NCBI RefSeq assembly: GCF_029223585.1
Contig: NZ_CP119423.1
Location: forward strand, 1,054,001-1,118,000
Length of the DNA: 64,000 nucleotides
Reading direction: 5' to 3'
DNA from: Photobacterium sp. DA100
Lineage (GTDB): Bacteria; Pseudomonadota; Gammaproteobacteria; Enterobacterales; Vibrionaceae
Position numbers and translations under genes: made by a program. Position 1 is the stretch's first letter, and each line of letters opens with the position of its first letter. Shown here in pieces: positions 9,918-19,019 of the stretch. Below the pieces are notes generated by a model, which saw only the letters and a program-made list of their open reading frames with translations, had not been told where the DNA came from and ran no database searches.

Positions 9918-10490
9918 GGTATGCCCCCTGAATCGTTCTTTAATCAATTAGAAAGGACGAAAACACAAATCTTTCACATCCCCCATATCTTAAGACTAGA
10001 CCTAACTGATTAAATTGCTTGACTGAGTTGTTGGTTTATAAACTAAATTTCCTTTTTCGGTGTTCCTTACAAGCTGCATATATTTTGCTCATTAATCTAC
10101 TATCCTCCTATAAATCGCGTTCTGCAAGTGCTGGTGTTTAAAAAAAATCACGAAAATGTTGATAGCTTGTGATGGTGCTCGCTTGTGGAAATGGATAGTC
10201 AGATATGATGAATTTTATTTCTTGGCCAGAGCTATTAACTGAATGCAAAGGATTTCATTGTTTCAAGATGGGGTTAAATGAGGTTGGGTCAGAGCAAGAT
10301 GGCTTTTTTGCAAAAAAATGAATTTTCCACTGTTATTCTTGCAAATAAGCAGGAAGTCGATAGGGATTACGGGGGGCTTTTTCATCCCATACCGGTGTCA
10401 AAAAAAGGCGAGCAGGAGTTATTTTGAGAGCTAAATCAAAATCTCTGGCTTAAGCTAAAAAAGTGCCGAAAGTTGGGGGGAGCCTAATTA
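9918..10490. other. Intergenic region between divergent prkA operon and VOC gene
   Basis: 573 bp, AT-rich, with no convincing ORF. It should contain the stress-responsive promoter of the prkA operon and the promoter of the VOC gene. I looked for a sigma-54 element (TGGCAC-N5-TTGC) on the minus strand and found no good match. Confidence 0.5.
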
Positions 10491-10871
10491 ATGAGTATTT
10501 CTCGTGTTGATACTGTTTCAATCCCTGTTTCTGATCAAAATCAGGCGTTAGCTTTTTACCGCGATGCTTTGGGGTTTGAGCTTATACGCGATCACCAAGC
10601 AGATCAGCATAAGCGCTGGATCCAGCTTGCGCCCAAAGGGGCTGAAACGACAATCAGTTTGGTGATGCCTTTTGGAGGAATGAAAGCCGGATCCGTACAG
10701 GGATTGGTGGTACAGACCGATGATATCCACTTGACCCACCACGAACTGTCGAGCCGGGGGGTTCCGCTGTCAGAGATTGTGACCCTGATCGGGGGGCGAT
10801 TTGCGACCTTCGCTGATCCTGATGGCAATGGCTGGGTGCTTATTGAAGCGAATACCCAGATGCTGGCTTGA
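10491..10871 (+). CDS. VOC (glyoxalase/bleomycin-resistance) family protein
   Basis: 126 residues. It has the paired beta-alpha-beta-beta-beta modules of the vicinal oxygen chelate fold: VDTVSIPVSDQNQALAFYRDALGFEL at residues 6-31 and a second half ending FATFADPDGNGWVLIEA. The FADPDGNxWxL motif carries the typical final metal-ligand Glu. Such proteins include glyoxalase I, dioxygenases and antibiotic-binding proteins; the substrate cannot be told. Single gene with its own terminator, directly behind which a group II intron has inserted. Confidence 0.85.
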   Translation: MSISRVDTVSIPVSDQNQALAFYRDALGFELIRDHQADQHKRWIQLAPKGAETTISLVMPFGGMKAGSVQGLVVQTDDIHLTHHELSSRGVPLSEIVTLIGGRFATFADPDGNGWVLIEANTQMLA

Positions 10872-10886
10872 CAGGATGATGGAGGA

Positions 10887-10918
10887 TACCTGACGGCAGC
10901 TGCCGTACAGGTATTTTT
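10887..10918 (+). terminator. Terminator of the VOC gene and intron target site
   Basis: Stem TACCTGACGGCA / TGCCGT-A-CAGGTA, 12 bp with one bulged A, then TTTTT (10914-10918). The first intron starts three bases after the T-run, as expected for group IIC introns, which recognise terminator hairpins. Confidence 0.85.
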
Positions 10919-11461
10919 ATGGTGCGCCGAGCATGGCGTTGTTCTAGGAGGTGAAAGTCCTCTACGGGCTCAGTCGAGCGAGAACCGTTAGCCTATGCAA
11001 GGGTGCCCACCGTGAGGTGGGATCTGAAGGAAGCAAACGGCAAAACTTGGTTGTGACGAACAGAAATCTGATAGTAGGCCAGTACAACTTGGGTAACCTA
11101 GCAACATATAGAATAGCCCAATGCCTCGACGGGAAGTGTGTACGGGTAAATCAGGCACAGCCAAGGGAAAGAACAACGTCTTACCTCGGGAGATCTTATT
11201 ACCTGTCTCGGGCGAGACTAATGCAGCAGTGATGCTGTGTGATGGGAAATAAGAAGTCAGCAGAAGGCATAGTACCTTGGGGAAGTACAACCCAAGGGAA
11301 GGCCGGAACTGAATATATCAAGAAGCAGTCACTAGACACTCAATCATGTGGAGTCATAGCAAGATGATCAAAATCTCTACGTACCAATGGGCAACACCGC
11401 AAGTGACGCTCATGGCCACGAAGAATGACAAGCATGATCGGCGTAGACAGGAGGACGAGTC

Positions 11462-12775
11462 TTGGTGACCTCAACTCAGTTGATGGAGCAGATCTGTTCA
11501 TCAACGAATCTGAACCAAGCCCTGAGAAGAGTGAAGAAGAACAAAGGGTGTGCTGGTGTCGATAAACTCGATATAACAGCGACTATCTCGATGCTTCGGC
11601 AGTCTTCAAATGGGCAAGCGCTCCGCCAGAGCCTTCTGGATGGGAGCTATCAACCCCAACCTGTTCTGGGTGTAGAAATCCCTAAACCTAGCGGGGGAGT
11701 TAGGCAACTAGGTATCCCAACAGTACTTGATAGGATAGTCCAACAGGCTATCACCTCAGTACTGACAGATATCTATGAACCGAAGTTCTCCCACAGTAGT
11801 TACGGGTTCAGGCCCAACCGTAGTGCCCACCATGCTCTGGCGGCAGCAAGCCACTACATCAGGGAGGGGCGGGGTTATGTAGTCGATGTTGACCTAGCGA
11901 AATACTTCGATACCGTGAACCACGATAGGCTGATGCACAGGCTATCGAAAGATATCACAGATAAACGGGTACTGAAGCTGATCAGGTCATACCTACAGGC
12001 AGGCATAATGCGAAACGGGTTAGTCGAGCAGAGGCAACGAGGGACACCACAGGGTGGCCCACTATCTCCGCTGCTATCAAATATCGTATTAGATGAGTTG
12101 GATAAAGAGCTTGAACGAAGAGGGCATAAGTTCTGCCGATATGCAGACGACTGCCAAATCTACGTACACAGTGAGGAAGCCGCAAATCGAGTAAAAGCCT
12201 CGATAACGGAGTTCTTGGAGCAGAAACTGAAACTCACGGTCAACCGGGAGAAGAGTGCGGCAACAAGAGTGACAGAGCGGACTTACTTAGGCCATCGCTT
12301 CCAACGAGATGGAAGTATCCATATCTCGAAGACAGCACAAACTCACATGAAGAAGCGAGTGCGTCAAATAACGAAGCGGAATCGAGGACGAGAGTTGAAG
12401 ACAGTAATAGTCGAACTAACTCAATATCTAAGAGGTTGGCAACACTACTTCAAGCTCGCCATGCGGAAAAGCGCGATGCAGCGCTTGGATGAATGGATAA
12501 GACGGCGCTTACGGTGCTACCGACTCAAGCAGCGAAAACGCAGACACAGCATAGCGACATGGTTACGCCAAGAAGGCGTAAACGAGCGCAATGCTTGGAA
12601 GCTAGCGATGTCAGAGAAAGGATGGTGGCATCTGGCTTTATCGCCGCAGCTCAATCAGGCTATGCCAACGAAACGGTTCAAGGAGATGGGCATGTACTCA
12701 TTGATAGATGGGTATGAGTCACTGAAAATATATTCGGAACCGCCGTATGCGACCCACGCTTGTACGGTGGTGTGA
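11462..12775 (+). CDS. ltrA: Group II intron reverse transcriptase/maturase, copy 1
   Basis: 437 residues from a TTG at 11462; AGGAGG at 11449-11454 is spaced 7 nt from it (a GTG follows at 11465). Reverse transcriptase blocks are visible: GIPTVLDRIVQQAI, YGFRPNRSAHHAL, VDVDLAKYFDTVNHDRL, GTPQGGPLSPLLSNIVLDELD, and the catalytic FCRYADD (about residue 227). The maturase (X) domain follows with LRGWQHYFKL. There is no HNH endonuclease domain, as in group IIC proteins. The enzyme helps the intron RNA fold and splice and reverse-transcribes it at the target. The last 12 codons lie within domain V of the intron RNA. Confidence 0.95.
   Translation: MVTSTQLMEQICSSTNLNQALRRVKKNKGCAGVDKLDITATISMLRQSSNGQALRQSLLDGSYQPQPVLGVEIPKPSGGVRQLGIPTVLDRIVQQAITSVLTDIYEPKFSHSSYGFRPNRSAHHALAAASHYIREGRGYVVDVDLAKYFDTVNHDRLMHRLSKDITDKRVLKLIRSYLQAGIMRNGLVEQRQRGTPQGGPLSPLLSNIVLDELDKELERRGHKFCRYADDCQIYVHSEEAANRVKASITEFLEQKLKLTVNREKSAATRVTERTYLGHRFQRDGSIHISKTAQTHMKKRVRQITKRNRGRELKTVIVELTQYLRGWQHYFKLAMRKSAMQRLDEWIRRRLRCYRLKQRKRRHSIATWLRQEGVNERNAWKLAMSEKGWWHLALSPQLNQAMPTKRFKEMGMYSLIDGYESLKIYSEPPYATHACTVV
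12739..12771 (+). ncRNA. Intron RNA domain V, copy 1
   Basis: Catalytic hairpin: ACCGCCGTA pairs with TACGGTGGT (one G-U pair), upper stem GCG/CGC, with a 3-side bulge. The triad CGC (12741-12743) marks group IIC. Confidence 0.85.
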
Positions 12776-12843
12776 GAGGACGGAGGCCGTGAGGCCTCCT
12801 CCTACTCGATTGCAGCGGGCAGCTTAACCCGTATGCTAAGCCG

Positions 12844-13719
12844 CTAGCGCTTGACCTGGATCTGGGTGGTGAGGGTATGTGATTCACCCGGTGCCAGTGT
12901 GATGCTCTGGCTGTTGTGGATGGTCGACTCTACACACACCATGGTTTCAAAGCTGTCGTCGGCCATATCTGCCATGCTTTCAGACAGTGCCTGCCATGGG
13001 TTCCAGATCACTGCAGCATTGTGGCCGCTATTGGTGACTGCTATCTGGCGGCGGTTGCCGTCGTGGATCATCACCGTTGATTCTGGCTGGGTGTAAACAC
13101 GGTCGACTTCGCCGTTAAAGGAGAGCTGTTCGCCGCCCTGGCAGATCTGACCTGACTGGGTGCTGTCTTGGTACTGGCTGCCCATCTGGGAGATTGTCGT
13201 CTCGCGGATGCTTTCTACATTGAAATAAGTATGAAGCGCGCCGGAGTAGCTCCACGCGCTGTCGTCTGTATTGGTGGAGGTCAGTGAGACATTCAGGCTG
13301 GTGCCAATTTCGAAGGTTAGCATATTGCTGAACTTGTGCGGCCAAACCGCGCGGGTCTCATCGGAGTCGGATAGGGTCAGGGCGACGATAACGCCATTGT
13401 CGTTTTCGCGGTGCTCGTGAAGTACCCACTCGCTGTTACGGGCGAAACCGTGCGAAGGGGCGGCAGCCTTGCCAAACCACGGCCAGCATACTGGGATGCC
13501 GCCACGGATCGCTTTAGCGACATCAAACTCGGCTTTTTCGCTCAGCCAAATTACATCATCCTCACCTTTAGGCTTGAACCAAACAAGATGGCCACCATGC
13601 AGGGAAATACCCGCTTCGGCCTGTGCATGGTTGATCCGTACAATCTTGATCCCTTGGTATTCACAGATAGTGACAGCATCGGATAAGGCCGCCACTGTTG
13701 GAAGAGTATTGAAATCCAT
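12844..13719 (-). CDS. yeaD: D-hexose-6-phosphate mutarotase (YeaD)
   Basis: 291 residues from the ATG at 13719, chosen because AAAGGA precedes it and the length fits E. coli YeaD (294); the frame stays open to 13761. Aldose 1-epimerase fold enzyme that interconverts alpha and beta anomers of hexose 6-phosphates, cytosolic. Visible motifs: GGHLVWFKPKGEDDVIWLSEKA, GGIPVCWPWFG, SHGFARNSEW (the catalytic His) and a late NPWQ region followed by VCVEST (Glu). It lies downstream of gapA on the same strand, as in E. coli, with a terminator between them. The first intron ends 33 bp beyond its stop codon. Confidence 0.93.
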   Translation of the reverse strand: MDFNTLPTVAALSDAVTICEYQGIKIVRINHAQAEAGISLHGGHLVWFKPKGEDDVIWLSEKAEFDVAKAIRGGIPVCWPWFGKAAAPSHGFARNSEWVLHEHRENDNGVIVALTLSDSDETRAVWPHKFSNMLTFEIGTSLNVSLTSTNTDDSAWSYSGALHTYFNVESIRETTISQMGSQYQDSTQSGQICQGGEQLSFNGEVDRVYTQPESTVMIHDGNRRQIAVTNSGHNAAVIWNPWQALSESMADMADDSFETMVCVESTIHNSQSITLAPGESHTLTTQIQVKR

Positions 13720-13913
13720 CAGACTATCCTTTGGTTGTTGCAATGTATAAATGATTGCCACCTTGGTGGAAAAGTAACAGTCAATTCTACACTTATTTTT
13801 ATTTAAAAAATAACGGAGTCCATTAAAAAATATTTGTTAAATTTGTAATTATTTTTTAGTGGCTGTTTAGTGCTTGCTGGTTGGCGAGCGCGGGATACAA
13901 AGTACGAATACAA

Positions 13914-13941
13914 AAAAGGCGACACCGTAGCGTCGCCTTTT
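13914..13941. terminator. Terminator downstream of gapA
   Basis: Stem GGCGAC / GTCGCC (13918-13923 with 13932-13937), extended by A-T pairs, with A- and T-runs on both sides. It ends gapA transcription on the minus strand. Confidence 0.85.
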
Positions 13942-13963
13942 ATCTTCTAGCTAAAAGCTTACA

Positions 13964-15307
<1,344 letters not shown>

Positions 15308-15712
15308 ATGTCAGTAAAATCAGAATCTTATTGGCGTGAGAAGCTGACAGAAGAACAGTATCACATCTGTCGGGAGCAGGGGACCGAGGCTCCTTTTTCC
15401 GGTAAGTTGCTCCATAACCGCGAAACCGGTATTTATAGCTGTACCTGTTGCCAGGCACCATTATTCCATTCGGGCAGCAAATACGACTCAGGCTGCGGCT
15501 GGCCAAGTTTTGATGCGCCAATCGCTCGCGACGCGATTCGCTACCTCGACGATCACAGCCATGGTATGCACCGAATCGAGATCCGCTGTGCCCAGTGTGA
15601 CAGCCACCTTGGCCATGTTTTCCCGGACGGCCCGAAAACCACCGGGGAAAGGTACTGTGTTAACTCAGTATCCCTGTTGTTTAATAATGAGGGTGCTGAT
15701 AGCGAGCACTAG
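15308..15712 (+). CDS. msrB: Methionine-R-sulfoxide reductase B
   Basis: 134 residues; cytosolic repair enzyme that reduces the R-epimer of methionine sulfoxide in proteins using thioredoxin. The zinc site is complete: Cys45 and Cys48 (CTCC), Cys94 and Cys97 (CAQC). The catalytic Cys117 sits in the signature [13 protein letters not shown] and [10 protein letters not shown] are family motifs. Start ATG is preceded by AAGGAAAGG-like purines. Divergent from gapA, the usual gammaproteobacterial arrangement. Confidence 0.97.
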   Translation: MSVKSESYWREKLTEEQYHICREQGTEAPFSGKLLHNRETGIYSCTCCQAPLFHSGSKYDSGCGWPSFDAPIARDAIRYLDDHSHGMHRIEIRCAQCDSHLGHVFPDGPKTTGERYCVNSVSLLFNNEGADSEH

Positions 15713-15727
15713 GGCGGCTAACGAACT

Positions 15728-15763
15728 TACGCCCTGCACCCCTCACAGGCATCACAGGGCGTA
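15728..15763. terminator. Possible terminator between msrB and the lipoprotein gene
   Basis: Nine-bp perfect stem TACGCCCTG / CAGGGCGTA with an 18-nt loop, between two converging genes. A TTTT follows 7 nt later on the plus strand, so this is a weak intrinsic terminator at best. Confidence 0.45.
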
Positions 15764-15788
15764 TCAGCAGTTTTATCGATAGGCTGGT

Positions 15789-16601
15789 TTAATCCGCCAT
15801 GCTAGCGAGGAACCTGCCATCACTGAGTGCCTGGGCAATCCGCTCTGCCTGCTCATTCAATTCACTGCGACGCTCGTCGCTCATAGGGTAGAAGGCATTG
15901 AGCTTCTCCTGGCTGGCGACCGGTATAGCTAATTTACCCCCGACTTTGGCCCACAGGTAGGCATGCTCATTCGCCCCGTTTTGGTGGGACAGCGTTGCCA
16001 GGCCTTGAATGATTTCTGGTTTTATCTTCGGTTTGCGCGGATAGAGCTCAAGAGAGTGCTTGAGCAGCTGGATTGTTTTCTCCTGATCTTTGGTGGTGTA
16101 AAAGGTGGCCAGGGCCAGCTGCATCTCCGGTGTTTCCATTTCAGGCGTGCCTTCGAGCCTCAAGAATTTCCGCAGTGCATCTCTGTCGCCTTGGCTCCAG
16201 CGGAAATACAGGATCTCGGGATCATTTGAGTCGGCGAGCTCAAGGTTGAGTCGCTTGATGGAAGCGTAGGCACTGAGCATGGCTTGGGTACGGTGGGTTT
16301 TGCGCTCTTTCAATTCGGTAGGTTCGATACGGGCGGCATACTCCAGGCATTTCTGATAATCGTAGGTATATTGCAGCTCTTTGAACTTTTCTTTGTCGCT
16401 GGGATCTTTCTGCACTTCGTAACGTTGCCAAATCAAGTTTACCCGCTGCAGCCGGCATTGGCCGTCATTGAGGTTGGTATCGGCGCAGAGTTGGGGCTCG
16501 GCCTCACACAAGCTGTCGGTAGAGCGGTGGCGCTCGAAGCAACCGCTGACGAGGATGACGCTGGCCAACAGAAGGGTAAGTTTTGGTATTGTTTTTCTCA
16601 T
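15789..16601 (-). CDS. Lipoprotein with DUF2989-like sequence
   Basis: 270 residues. A lipoprotein signal peptide is clear: KTIPKLTLLLASVILVSGC, so the mature protein starts at Cys21. Asp or Lys at the next positions is absent (Phe-Glu follow), suggesting export to the outer membrane, which is inference. The mature part begins with a Cys-rich segment (CEAEPQLCADTNLNDGQC) and is otherwise helical, with TPR-like stretches around residues 150-220 (EMQLALATFYTTKDQEKTIQLLKHSLELYP). It fits the Vibrionaceae DUF2989 family as I recall it; function unknown. Convergent with msrB, divergent from yeaC. Confidence 0.75.
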   Translation of the reverse strand: MRKTIPKLTLLLASVILVSGCFERHRSTDSLCEAEPQLCADTNLNDGQCRLQRVNLIWQRYEVQKDPSDKEKFKELQYTYDYQKCLEYAARIEPTELKERKTHRTQAMLSAYASIKRLNLELADSNDPEILYFRWSQGDRDALRKFLRLEGTPEMETPEMQLALATFYTTKDQEKTIQLLKHSLELYPRKPKIKPEIIQGLATLSHQNGANEHAYLWAKVGGKLAIPVASQEKLNAFYPMSDERRSELNEQAERIAQALSDGRFLASMAD

Positions 16602-16794
16602 TTGGCTTCCAGTGCCTTCATAAAGGTGTTCTTATTAATGAGTTTATCAAAATGGCGATAAAAGACTGCGGCGGGCCGCCGGTTTTGAGCAGTGTGATCC
16701 CCCAAGCATTTTATCGACGTATTCTTGGCGAGCTTTAATGGAAACTGCTATTACTGCGGGCAACAACAATCATTAAATGGAAAAGTGAACAGCA

Positions 16795-17100
16795 ATGGAT
16801 ATAGAAACGGTGCTCAACGCCATGACCCCTGAAGTTTACCAGCGGCTTTCAACCGCGGTTGAAATTGGCAAGTGGCCAGATGGAACGCCTTTGACCCATG
16901 ATCAACGCGATTCGGCTATGCAGGCTGTGATGCTCTATCAGTCTCGTCATAATTCGAAAGCGGCCCATATGACTGTCGAGAAAGGCGGCGAACTCAAATT
17001 TAAGTCCAAGGCGGAACTGAAAAAAGAGTTTGCAGGCGAGGAGCCTGCAGCAGCGGTGACCGCCGATGATATAGCCCGATTTGAGCATGATCAGCTATAA
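16795..17100 (+). CDS. yeaC: YeaC family protein (DUF1315)
   Basis: 101 residues. The N-terminal two thirds (MTPEVYQRLSTAVEIGKWPDGTPLT, then VMLYQSRHN) match E. coli YeaC closely. It is a small cytosolic protein of unknown function; in E. coli it also lies near gapA and msrB. The C-terminal 30 residues are more acidic and longer than in E. coli. Convergent with the GST gene, 22 bp apart. Confidence 0.9.
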   Translation: MDIETVLNAMTPEVYQRLSTAVEIGKWPDGTPLTHDQRDSAMQAVMLYQSRHNSKAAHMTVEKGGELKFKSKAELKKEFAGEEPAAAVTADDIARFEHDQL

Positions 17101-17122
17101 GGCTTAGCACGGCACAGGCATA

Positions 17123-17791
17123 TTATTTTATGGTGCCGAGTACCACGGGCGGGCAATAGAAACCTGACAGCTCGTGGTCTTCCTCTCCAACCAGGTTGGC
17201 GACCCAGGGCTCTTGTTCGATACGTGCAAGGTAGCGGTCGAGGTGCGGGTAGTGGGAAAACCTCAGTCCAGCCATCCAACCGCTTCGCAACACACTCCAC
17301 AAGCTTATTTCTGCCATCGAAAGGTGGTCGCCGATATAGCCCTGCTCGGGCAACTGCTCTTCAAGGTACTGTATGGCCCGAGGCAGGTGGTGCTCGAGGC
17401 ACTGCTCGACGGCTTCTTCATCGACGTCTTTTTCGAGCATTTTGCCCCTCAGGATTTTCTGGTAGAACAATACGCCGCCAATGAGCGATGTGAGCCGGGT
17501 ATCGGCATACTCTTCCAGCCAGCGGATTTTCGCCCGGGTGAGCGGGTCGCCGGGATATAACGGGGGGACGGGATATTGGTCATCAAGGTAATGGGCTATG
17601 ACCGTGGAGTCGATAATGCTGTGCTGGTCGACCTCCAGCACAGGCACTTTACCGAGCGGATGGCGCTTTTGAGCCAGCTCCTTTTCAAAGTAGGGGTTGA
17701 GGGGCTGAAGCTCGTAGTTGATCCCTTTGTAGGCAAGGGCCAGCATGATTTTTCTGACAAATGGTGAAATCGAGGAACCATGTAGGATCAT
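17123..17791 (-). CDS. Glutathione S-transferase family protein
   Basis: 222 residues. N-terminal thioredoxin-fold domain (ILHGSSISPFVRKIMLALAYKGINYE, residues 2-27) with Ser in the position of the catalytic residue and the cis-Pro motif LGKVPVLEVD (residues 46-55) followed by DSTVIAHYLD; then an all-helical C-terminal domain with SMAEISLWS. Conjugates or reduces substrates with glutathione in the cytosol; the substrate cannot be told. Stands alone between yeaC and ansA. Confidence 0.88.
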   Translation of the reverse strand: MILHGSSISPFVRKIMLALAYKGINYELQPLNPYFEKELAQKRHPLGKVPVLEVDQHSIIDSTVIAHYLDDQYPVPPLYPGDPLTRAKIRWLEEYADTRLTSLIGGVLFYQKILRGKMLEKDVDEEAVEQCLEHHLPRAIQYLEEQLPEQGYIGDHLSMAEISLWSVLRSGWMAGLRFSHYPHLDRYLARIEQEPWVANLVGEEDHELSGFYCPPVVLGTIK

Positions 17792-17866
17792 AATGTACGG
17801 GCGGCCTTTTGCTGACAGGAATAGTCAAAGTGTAGCCGAGTTGTTGTTTATGCGGGGAGAACAATG

Positions 17867-17894
17867 AAAACGGCAGCGATTTGCTGCCGTTTTT
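17867..17894. terminator. Terminator downstream of ansA
   Basis: Stem AACGGCAGC / GCTGCCGTT with a 5-nt loop, flanked by A-run and T-run. It lies 26 bp past the ansA stop and about 75 bp upstream of the GST gene on the same strand. Confidence 0.85.
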
Positions 17895-17919
17895 GTTTTT
17901 GGCGAGGCCCATTTGGCGC

Positions 17920-18930
17920 TTAGAGTGTCAGTTCGCCGCGAAGATCCTGTTGCATCATGCTACGGACGGTTTCTACCGGTAGATCTTGGCTTAGCAGGAA
18001 GTGAAGCTTGGCCAGTGCGGCTTCCGGGGTCATGTCGTAGCCGCTGAGTACCCCGGCGTCAGCCAGGGCACAGCCCGTCGCATATCCGCCCATGTTGACC
18101 TTACCCGACAGGCATTGGGTCAGGTTCATGACGATAACACCACGGTCGCTTGCCTCTTTGAGCTGTTCTAGCAGTTCCGGGTTTTGCGGCGCATTACCCA
18201 CACCGAAGGTCAGCAAGATCATGGCATTGACTGGCTGGCGCAGGGTATTGCGGATCACTTCAGGCGAGATCCCCGGATACATGGTGATCACGCCAATAGG
18301 CTGTGGCGTGATGTTGTGAACCGTGAACGGCCCGTCTGGTTTCTTGTCGATTTCAACATTATTGAGTTGGATGTTGATACCGGCTTCCAGCAGCGGTGGT
18401 AGGTTAGGTGAAATAAAGGCACCGAATCCGTCTGCGTGGGCTTTGGTACTGCGGTTACCGCGGATCAGCTTGTTGTTGAAAAATACAGTGACTTCATTGA
18501 TCGGGTAGTTAGCCGCAACGTGCAGCGAGTTGAGCAGGTTGCTCTGGCCGTCAGAGCGCAATTCCGCGAGGGGAATTTGCGAACCGGTCACAATCACTGG
18601 TTTGTCGAGGTTTTCGAACATGAACGACAGGGCCGATGCGGTGTATGCCATGGTATCCGTACCATGCAGGATCACAAAACCGTCGTACTTGTCGTAGTTC
18701 GCTTTAATATCATCAGCAATGCGCTGCCAATCCGCTGGCGTCATATCCGACGAATCAATCAGGGGATCGTATTCGTGAATGGTGAACTTTGGCATTTCTG
18801 CACGATGGAATTCTGGCATGCTTTCCAGCTGCTGCTCCATGAAGCCAGCAACCGGGATATAGCCGTGGTCGGACTTCTGCATGCCAATTGTGCCGCCAGT
18901 ATAGGCGATGTAAATGTGTTTTCTTTCCAT
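17920..18930 (-). CDS. ansA: Type I (cytoplasmic) L-asparaginase
   Basis: 336 residues from the ATG at 18930, matching the start of E. coli AnsA (338); the open frame up to 19017 crosses the sppA terminator and is not coding. It hydrolyses asparagine to aspartate and ammonia. The two threonine motifs of asparaginases are visible: YTGGTIGM (residues 9-16) and HGTDTM (about residues 86-91). No signal peptide, agreeing with the cytoplasmic type. Lies just downstream of sppA on the same strand, with a strong terminator in between. Confidence 0.96.
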   Translation of the reverse strand: MERKHIYIAYTGGTIGMQKSDHGYIPVAGFMEQQLESMPEFHRAEMPKFTIHEYDPLIDSSDMTPADWQRIADDIKANYDKYDGFVILHGTDTMAYTASALSFMFENLDKPVIVTGSQIPLAELRSDGQSNLLNSLHVAANYPINEVTVFFNNKLIRGNRSTKAHADGFGAFISPNLPPLLEAGINIQLNNVEIDKKPDGPFTVHNITPQPIGVITMYPGISPEVIRNTLRQPVNAMILLTFGVGNAPQNPELLEQLKEASDRGVIVMNLTQCLSGKVNMGGYATGCALADAGVLSGYDMTPEAALAKLHFLLSQDLPVETVRSMMQQDLRGELTL

Positions 18931-18983
18931 ATGAAGGTACAGAATTATCGGTTTGGTGGGCGCATTATACGGGGTATGTAGCG

Positions 18984-19009
18984 TAAAAAAAGCCCGGCGA
19001 TGCCGGGCT
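18984..19009 (-). terminator. Terminator of sppA
   Basis: Perfect 8-bp GC-rich stem AGCCCGGC / GCCGGGCT with loop GAT, followed on the minus strand by seven Ts. It begins 11 bp after the sppA stop. Confidence 0.9.
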
Positions 19010-19019
19010 GATCTCACTT

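Larger units (their letters stand above)
10922..12810 (+). mobile_element. Group II intron, copy 1 (group IIC type)
   Basis: A self-splicing retroelement of 1889 bp. It begins with the conserved GTGCG (GTGCGCC) and ends CTACTCGAT; the next T is shared with copy 2, so the 3' end may be 12811. Domains I-III occupy about 10922-11430, the reverse transcriptase ORF lies in the domain IV position, domain V is at 12739-12771 and a domain VI hairpin (GGAGGCC-GTGA-GGCCTCC) at 12782-12799. Domain V pairs ACCGCCGTA with TACGGTGGT and carries CGC where most groups have AGC; CGC is typical of group IIC. Insertion straight after a terminator supports the same class. Both RNA and protein look intact. Confidence 0.92.

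Noticed and set aside
9918..10140. Sigma-54 promoter for the prkA operon
   Set aside because: Expected from E. coli, but I found no TGGCAC-N5-TTGC match on the minus strand.
10951..11290. ORFs on both strands in the 5' part of intron copy 1 (and likewise 50302-50553 in copy 2)
   Set aside because: They lie in structured intron RNA domains I-III. Their apparent conservation between copies comes from the RNA, not from coding.
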